From contig CAJFCV020000006.1 in NCBI GenBank assembly GCA_904066235.2, positions 10,292,001 through 10,356,000 on the forward strand: DNA of 64,000 bases, written 5' to 3'. Source of the DNA: Bursaphelenchus xylophilus. Taxonomy: Eukaryota > Nematoda > Chromadorea > Rhabditida > Aphelenchoididae. Under the pieces are notes generated by a model. The model was not told where the DNA came from and searched no databases. It worked only from the letters and a program-made list of their open reading frames with translations. Positions 57,451-64,000 of this stretch are shown here, one piece after another. Each line of letters starts with the position of its first letter. Position 1 is the stretch's first letter. The translations under genes were made by a program, and so were the position numbers.

Positions 57451-59926
57451 ATGAACATCTCCAAACTGGTCGGATTCCATCGATTTGCACTGCACAGTGC
57501 GAAACCGAGATTTTTCTCGACAGCCGTCGAAGAAACCCAACAGGAAGAAAATAAATGGGCCTACAATCATGTGGAAGCCAAGAAAGGCCTGTTCAAACCG
57601 AAGCATACGGTCGAGGAACAGATTGCATATATGAAAAGCAAGGGTAAGATAACTGGACCTTATTTTAGACGAAATTTGATTATTTTCTGATGTTTTTCGA
57701 TGATTTTTGGAATGGGTGTTGTGAAAATAGAACTCTCATTATCTTTTTCGTATTTTACATGTTGTCTTTTTTGATTTTTATTTCGAATTTTGCATTTTTT
57801 TCGCTATTTTTTGGAAATTTCTGGGATTTTTTTTGATTTTTGGTTTTTTTTGGATATCAATTAATTTTAAAGAATTTTAAATGGTATTTCTTGACCCTGT
57901 AGCACCAGATAGAGCAAAAAATATTTTGAATTTTTAAAAATTTCAAAAATTTTTTTTTTCATTTTTGCCATTTTTTCAATTAATTTTGTATTTTTCAGTC
58001 TATGAAAATTCCTATCAAGGCCTCCCAGTCCACAAATGGTATCGGCGAAATCTGAAAGGCCAGGCTTACATCCAACCCCCGCCTCGGATGTTTTGTATCG
58101 AAAAAACTGGGAAATTCCGATTAAATCATGCTTGTCCAGTCTGCCGAGACGAGTATTTGTTCTTTGATTATCGTGTAAGTTGATTTTTCGATTGTTAAAA
58201 AAATTTTTTTTGTTGTTTTTGACGATTTTTTACCTAAAATTACATATTTTTTCGATTTTTGATGAAGAAATTTCAGAACCCCGCTTTGATCGAGCAGTTC
58301 CTCGCTCCCGGCACGGATCAGCCCATGGATTTGCTGAAATCCGGCCTTTGCCGCGATCAGTACATCCAACTCAAGGCTCAGCTTTTGAAAGCCAGAGAAC
58401 ATGGTAAGCAAAAAGAAATTTGACGTTTGCACGGTGCGGGAACTTGAATTTATAGGGTGCACTGTGCAAGAAAAAAGGGTTTGTTTTTGCACTGTGCGAA
58501 AGACCAAAAGAGAGGTTTCACTGCACTGTGCAAGAGTTTTCTTACTTTTGTTGGATTGCACTGTGCGATAAGAAAGAATTTTTCTTTTTTGCACTGTGCA
58601 AGACTAGCGACAAAAAAGCGAACTTTTGACTGCACTGTGCAAAACGAAAGATGGAAGGAGGAGTTTTCATTGCACTGTGCAAGGCTTTTCTTGTTGTTTG
58701 CTGGATTGCACAGTGCGAAAATAAAAAAGAGAATTTATGCACTGTGCAATCACTCGCTTTTGTTTGTAATGCACTGTGCGATGAGAAGGAATTTTTCTTT
58801 CTTTGCACAGTGCAACACGAGCGACAAGAAAGTGAAAGTTTGATTGCACTGTGCGGAATTTGAAAAAAAGTTTTTGTTTTGCACGGTGCAATCAAAAATA
58901 TGTAGTGCACTGTACAGAAACTTTTTGATTTTTGGATTGCACTGTGCGAAAATAAGAAAAAAAGAATTTTTGCACTGTGCAAAGCTAGCGACAAAAAAGC
59001 GAACTTTTGACTGCACTGTGCAAAACGAAAGACGAAAGGAGGAGTTTTCATTGCACTGTGCAAGACTTTTTTTGCTTTTGTTCGATTGCACAGTGCGAAA
59101 ATAAAAAAAGATAATTTTTGACTGTGCAAAGTCTTGTTTTTTTTTGAAATGCACTGTGCGATGAGAAAGAATTTTTCTTTCTTTGCACAGTGAAACACGA
59201 ACGACAAGAAAGCGAAAGTTTGATTGCACTGTGCGGAATTTCGAAAAAGTTTTTGTTTTGCACGGTGCAATCAAAAATATGTAGTGCACTGTGCAGAAAC
59301 TTTTTGATTTTTGGACTGCACGGTGCGATTATTTTTGAAAGTTTGGAATTGCACAGTGCGAAAATAAAAAAAGAAGAATTTTTGCACTGTGCAAAGCCTT
59401 TTTTGATTGAACTGCACTGTGCGACAAGGAAGAAGTTTGATTTTGCACAGTGCAACACGAGCAAAACGAAAGCGAACTTTTGATTGCACTGTGCAACGAA
59501 AGAATTTTTTGGTTGAGTGCACAGTGCGAAAAAAATTTTATTTTTGGACCGCACAGTGCGATGATTTTTAAAAGTTTGGAATTGCACAGTGCGAAAATAA
59601 AAAAAATGGCGTTGAATTTTGTAGAAATAAGTGGTGATTTTGAGAGCGAATAATGGTAATTTATTCGAATTTTAGGTACCCTCGAGTTCGGTATCGAATT
59701 CCGCGCCTTCGATTACAAACTGTGGTACGAGAATTGGCAGGAACAACCGGAACTCGCCGCCTTCCACGAGCACGACGAAGAGATCCCATTGACCCGAAAA
59801 TCCACCAAAATGGAACACATCTTCCAGGACGAACAGATCTTCTTCCCCATTCACAACCGAGAACGCCACCGCGATTGGGACGAGTGGTGGAAGCGACACG
59901 ATAAATTCGCTAAAAAGGCCAAGTAG
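57451..59926 (+). CDS. mrps-18B: Mitochondrial ribosomal protein S18B (small subunit, mS40/bS18-like)
   Basis: Exons 57451-57643, 57999-58174, 58277-58403 and 59676-59926 give 248 residues, close to human MRPS18B (258). The N-terminus is a basic, Ser/Phe-rich mitochondrial presequence. The conserved core follows: YRRNLKGQ, a Cys in RMFCIEKTGK, the CPVCRDEYLFFDYRN block with the metal-binding CxxC, then LIEQFLAPGTDQ and ARDHG-like AREHG. The C-terminus is Trp-rich (YENWQEQPE, WDEWWKRHD). It belongs to the mitoribosome small subunit in the matrix. ACTTTCTAG immediately before the ATG is a likely trans-splice acceptor. Exon 1 contains a complete TGCACAGTGC dyad core at about 57491, encoding LHSA of the presequence. 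Intron 3 (1.27 kb) is packed with about 35 more dyads. Confidence 0.93.
58426..59600. repeat. TGCAC-N-GTGCA dyad array in MRPS18B intron 3
   Basis: About 35 dyads, most 28-40 bp apart, with A, T and G centres. A ~425-bp block is partly duplicated: GCGACAAAAAAGCGAACTTT with a dyad recurs at about 58609 and 58986. The array occupies nearly the whole intron but spares its ends. Confidence 0.92.
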
Positions 59927-60610
59927 AATGCTGAATAGGACCTGTTGACTTGATTGGCAAGATTCAGCGACAATCGGCTAGGATGAATGGGATTTTTTTG
60001 GGATTTGGGGATTTTTTGGATATTATACTAGGTATTTTTTGATTTTTTTGGATGGAAAAAGGTGTTTTTGGAGGTTTTAAAAAGTGATTGGGGAAAATTA
60101 GAGAGTTTTGTGGGATTTGGAATTGTTTTAGAGGATTTTTTTTTTGATATTACACTTGATGAATTTGAGATTTTTTGAAAAAATTTTAAAATTTCTTGGA
60201 TTTTTTGATGTTTTTTGGCCTCAAATAAGAGTTTATAGAAAGATAAGATCTTCTTGTTTGTTTTAGCCGATTTTTTCGCTGAATTTTCGCCATATTTTAT
60301 TAGTTGTTTTACCATTTTTTGATTTTTTTTTTGTTTTTGAACGATTTTTGTTGGTTTTTTTGAAATAAAAAAGAAAATAATAATTTATTTGTCTTTTTTA
60401 ATTGTTTTTATCTATATTTTTATTTTAAATTTGAACTTTTTAACTTTTCAATTTTTTTTTTAATTTTTTTATTCAAATTTATGCAAATTTTTGGGTCCCA
60501 CCGCGAAAACTTTGACTCAAAGACCTTTTTAAAGCCTTTTTAAAGGTATAGAATTTATTCAAATATTAAAATTTCCCTCCGGCGTCCATCCTAATCCCCC
60601 CCGAAACATG
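59927..60610. other. Gene-free AT-rich stretch downstream of MRPS18B
   Basis: Long T runs and no recognisable gene. A GAAATAAAAAAG run near 60362 could serve as a distant polyadenylation signal, but this is weak. Confidence 0.4.
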
Positions 60611-60613
60611 TGT

Positions 60614-61130
60614 TTCATGCACCGTGCAAACATTGGCCCATATGGACTTACTCAGGTATTTGATAGGGGCGAAACAAACCCCGAGCGGTTCAATGTTTGT
60701 CCGCGAAACCGCATATTCAAATATTAGAGAGCGAGTTCCGACCGCATGATGGATTACCCGCCTCAGTTTCGGATATTCTCCATGATAAATACGGGTGATT
60801 TATGCGGTAGAAGGGGGAAAAGTTGAGTGAATAGGAACGGAAATAATTTATGGCGGGTGGCTTTAGCTTTTTGTAGCGTCTAATTAACTCTGAATTCATT
60901 TTCCAACGAATTCTTTGTTTTGCACAGTGCAATTAAAAAAATAGTGCAAAATTCGGTCTGCACCGTGCAGTGTGGTTCGAAATTTTGAACAGAGTAATTT
61001 TATAAGGCTATGGTCATCGTAGACAAACAAAATTTGTCGCTGTATATCGCACAATTCGGAATTTGCTTCCCTTTGTCCAGTGCACAGTGCAATCGGAAAA
61101 ATTGGACAAAAAAGTTTTTGCACGGTGCGG
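60614..61130. repeat. Sparse dyads upstream of the 160-bp satellite
   Basis: Copies at about 60619 (GCACCGTGC), 60922, 60960, 61082 and 61121, irregularly spaced within otherwise unremarkable DNA. Confidence 0.8.
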
Positions 61131-61234
61131 AGAAATGTAAAATTGTAGCATGGTGATGTCTGAGGACCCGTTGATATATTGTCAATTAGCTGTAACCAAA
61201 ATTCCTCTTGTTAAACATGTTACAGTAACTTTTT

Positions 61235-62410
61235 GATTTTGCACAGTGCAAAGAGAAAAAAACGAAAAAGTTTGACTGCACAGTGCAACAAAAGTTAAGA
61301 AATTAATCGTCAGGCTTTCTAGCACTGTATAAAAAATAAAAACATTGGCTAGTTGTTTTTTTTTTGAATGCACAGTGCGATAAATCGAATTTTTGATTTT
61401 GCACAGTGCAGTCCCAAAAATAGTGTAAATTTTGGATTGCACTGTGCAGGAAAAATCGAGGTGTGAATTTTCAGAGTAGCTGAGTTATGTAATATAAAAT
61501 TTTGAAAAGAATTAGTCCTTTTATTTGCCGCACAGTGCGTTAAATCCAATTTTTGATTTTGCACAGTGCAGTCCCAAAAATAGTGTAAATTTTGGATTGC
61601 ACTGTGCAGGAAAAATCGAGGTGTGAATTTTCAGAGTAGCTGAGTTATGTAATATAAAATTTTGAAAAGAATTAGTCCTTTTATTTGCCGCACAGTGCGT
61701 TAAATCCAATTTTTGATTTTGCACAGTGCAGTTCCAAAAATAGTGCAAAAATTGGAACGCACTGTGCAGGGAAAGTTGAAGTATGAGTTTTCAGAATAGT
61801 TGGGGTGAGTCATATAAAATTTTGAAAAAAATTAGTCCTTTTATTTGCCGCACAGTGCGTTAAATCCAATTTTTGATTTTGCACAGTGCAGTTCCAAAAA
61901 TAGTGCAAAAATTGGAACGCACTGTGCAGGGAAAGTTGAAGTATGAGTTTTCAGAATAGTTGGGGTGAGTCATATAAAATTTTGAAAAAAATTAGTCCTT
62001 TTATTTGCCGCACAGTGCGTTAAATCCAATTTTTGATTTTGCACAGTGCAGTTCCAAAAATAGTGCAAAAATTGGAACGCACTGTGCAGGGAAAGTTGAA
62101 GTATGAGTTTTCAGAATAGTTGGGGTGAGTCATATAAAATTTTGAAAAAAATTAGTCCTTTTATTTGCCGCACAGTGCGTTAAATCCAATTTTTGATTTT
62201 GCACAGTGCAGTTCCAAAAATAGTGCAAAAATTGGAACGCACTGTGCAGGAAAAGTTGAAGTATGAGTTTTCAGAATAGTTGGGGTGAGTCATATAAAAT
62301 TTTGAGAAATATTAGCCTTTTTATTTACCGCACAGCGCGTTAGACCCACTTTTTAATTTTGCACAGTGCAGTCCCAAAAATAGTGTAAAAATTGGAACGC
62401 ACTGTGCAAT
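61235..62410. repeat. 160-bp satellite built around TGCAC-N-GTGCA dyads
   Basis: The phrase GCACAGTGCAGT(C/T)CCAAAAA starts at 61401, 61561, 61721, 61881, 62041, 62201 and 62361, exactly 160 bp apart each time. A full unit has three dyads: GCACAGTGC, GCACTGTGC about 40 bp later, and GCACAGTGC in TTGCCGCACAGTGCGTTAAA. Middle units are almost identical; the outer ones diverge. Two unrelated dyads precede it at about 61241 and 61279. Confidence 0.95.
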
Positions 62411-62940
62411 TTATTTTTTAAGATTTCTCCGGACCGTCGGCAAATCAAAGCCCCCAAAAATTTCCCTAGTCCATGAATTTGCAGGTGCAAAAAAATCGCA
62501 AAAAATGGACGACCTTGTTGATTAGTCGTAAAACCCTTCGATCGGACTCAATAAATACCCTTTTCGGCTTCGATTTTAACGACGTTTGCTGCCTGTTTGG
62601 GACGCATGGATAATGTGTGAACCCCGGAAAATCGGCGGACCCAGATTTTACTGTGTTTTCGAATGTTTTCCGAGTTTATCGCCCTCTTTTTCGGCCACCG
62701 GATTTCCTGGGAATGGGTGGAGAAACCGATTAGAGTGCTATTTAGAAGGCCTTGGGACAACTGCGGCATTTATTGTGTTCATTGTGTGTTCAAATTTGGA
62801 AAAAATCAAGGAAATGGAAATAAATTTGTCTTTTTTTCATTTTTAGACACCGAAAAGTACGAAGATTACTGTAATTTCCCTCTCAGAATAAAATTTTTTA
62901 AGTTTAAAAACTTTTGCACAGCGTTTTTAATGATTTTCGT
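62411..62940. other. Gene-free stretch between the satellite and the last dyad array
   Basis: No supportable gene; the frames at 62590-62850 have no recognised domain. Confidence 0.4.
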
Positions 62941-62943
62941 CGA

Positions 62944-63610
62944 CTGCACAGTGCAGAAAATATTTTTTGATTTTCCGCACTGTGCAGACGAGATTTTAGC
63001 TTATTTTGGCGCCCGCACTGTGCAATTACCAATTTGTTATTTTTTGCACCGTGCGGTTTTTATTTTTGTCGCGGATTTTGCACAGTGCGGAAGGTTTTTG
63101 AAACTTTCAGTTTGCACGGTGCAGTTGAACGAAAAGTTTTTTTATTGCACAGTGCAAAGGTCAATTTTTTGCACCGTGCAGTTTTATTTTTGTCGCTGAT
63201 TTTGCACAGTGCAGAAGGTTTTTGAAAGTTTCGGTTTGCACGGTGCAGTCGGACGAAAAGTTTTTTTTATTGCACAGTGCAAACGGTAAATTTTTTATTT
63301 TTCGCACCGTGCGATTTTTATTTTTGCCGCTGATTTTGCACAGTGCAGAAGGTTTTTGAAAGTTTCGGTTTGCACGGTGCAGTCGGACGAAAAGCCTTGC
63401 AATGGCACAGTGCAAAGATCAATTTTTTGTTTTCGCACCGTGCGATTTTTATTTTTGTCGCTGATTTTGCACAGTGCAATCAAAAATGGCTTCTCTTGAG
63501 AATGCACTGTGCACAAAAACCAAGTTTTGTTTTCGCACGGTGCAGTCGACGAATATTGTTTTTGCACAGTGCGAAAAGGTTGTTTTTTGTTTTCTGCACT
63601 GTGCAAAAGC
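62944..63610. repeat. TGCAC-N-GTGCA dyad array at the right end
   Basis: About 22 dyads, with GCACCGTGC and GCACGGTGC unusually frequent beside GCACAGTGC. A ~120-bp higher-order unit (TTTGTCGC(T/G)GATTTTGCACAG, then GGTTTTTGAAAGTTTCGGTT) is repeated three to four times. Confidence 0.9.
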
Positions 63611-64000
63611 AAAGAGAAGCATTTTCTTGCCATTGTATTCAAATTTTATGCCAAGTTCTTGAAGAACCTTGTTTTTCCGGACCCAATAAATCTTTTATTA
63701 TAATTTACGACGGCTTGGCGTCCCACTGGCGGACTTTATTAGCCTCGCGCTTCATTATTCCTCCATCTGGGTTCTTAATTTTGGTTGCGCCACGAACAAT
63801 TATTCCCGGAAAATCACTTCAGACCCCATTCTGTTGTGTTCCGGACTCTCTGGGCTTATTAAAAACAAGAATTTTAAAGGTTTTCTCAGACTTTTTCGCC
63901 AAAAATTGAATATTCTGTCGAGTTTTCGCGCATTTAGCGGTGAAATCTCCATGGCAACTGGTGTCGTGCTCATGCGTTCCACTAATTAGAACAATTTCAG
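63611..64000. other. Right end of window, no gene recognised
   Basis: More balanced base composition than the arrays, but no open frame with a recognisable domain. It might belong to a gene beyond the window; the sequence ends in AATTTCAG, a possible splice acceptor. Confidence 0.35.

Overview
The window looks like nuclear DNA of a nematode. It is AT-rich. Introns use GT...TTTCAG or TTTTAG borders, and a 3' splice consensus sits 0-26 nt upstream of most start codons, as expected for spliced-leader trans-splicing. It also carries a nematode-style nuclear hormone receptor. The species cannot be fixed by eye.

Layout. 1-8.0 kb: tandem repeats, small inverted-repeat elements and a large inverted duplication. 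The duplication brackets a previously unassigned six-exon minus-strand gene (3195-6790), apparently frameshifted in its last exon. 8-19.2 kb: no recognisable gene; repeats, GC-rich islands and dense arrays of an 11-bp dyad, TGCAC-N-GTGCA. 19.5-23.4 kb: class A GPCR. 25.7-26.7 kb: Mpv17/PMP22-family membrane protein. 27.6-32.2 kb: ELP3, catalytic subunit of Elongator. 33.8-38.1 kb: nested palindromes and MITEs. 39.8-42.6 kb: nuclear hormone receptor. 43.2-45.5 kb: foldback element. 45.5-46.3 kb: GNAT acetyltransferase. 47.3-56.7 kb: splicing factor PRP6 (PRPF6). 57.5-59.9 kb: mitochondrial ribosomal protein S18B. 60.6-63.6 kb: more dyad arrays, including a satellite with an exact 160-bp period.

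The seven recognised genes are all on the + strand. They are housekeeping or signalling genes with no common pathway, and intergenic distances of about 0.8-1 kb or more do not suggest tight operons.

The most unusual content is in the non-coding DNA. (i) By eye, well over 150 copies of TGCAC-N-GTGCA occur in clusters between genes and inside introns, typically about 32 bp apart, with arms kept almost invariant while the centre base and spacers vary. (ii) There is a recurrent architecture in which a short MITE sits at the centre of a longer palindrome. (iii) In two genes a tandem duplication of an intron 3' end has left an upstream decoy splice acceptor that leads to a premature stop. (iv) The GNAT gene and a foldback element are bracketed by a ~500-bp duplication of the receptor gene's tail. 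Exon coordinates were read by hand from splice signals and reading-frame continuity. No database search was possible.
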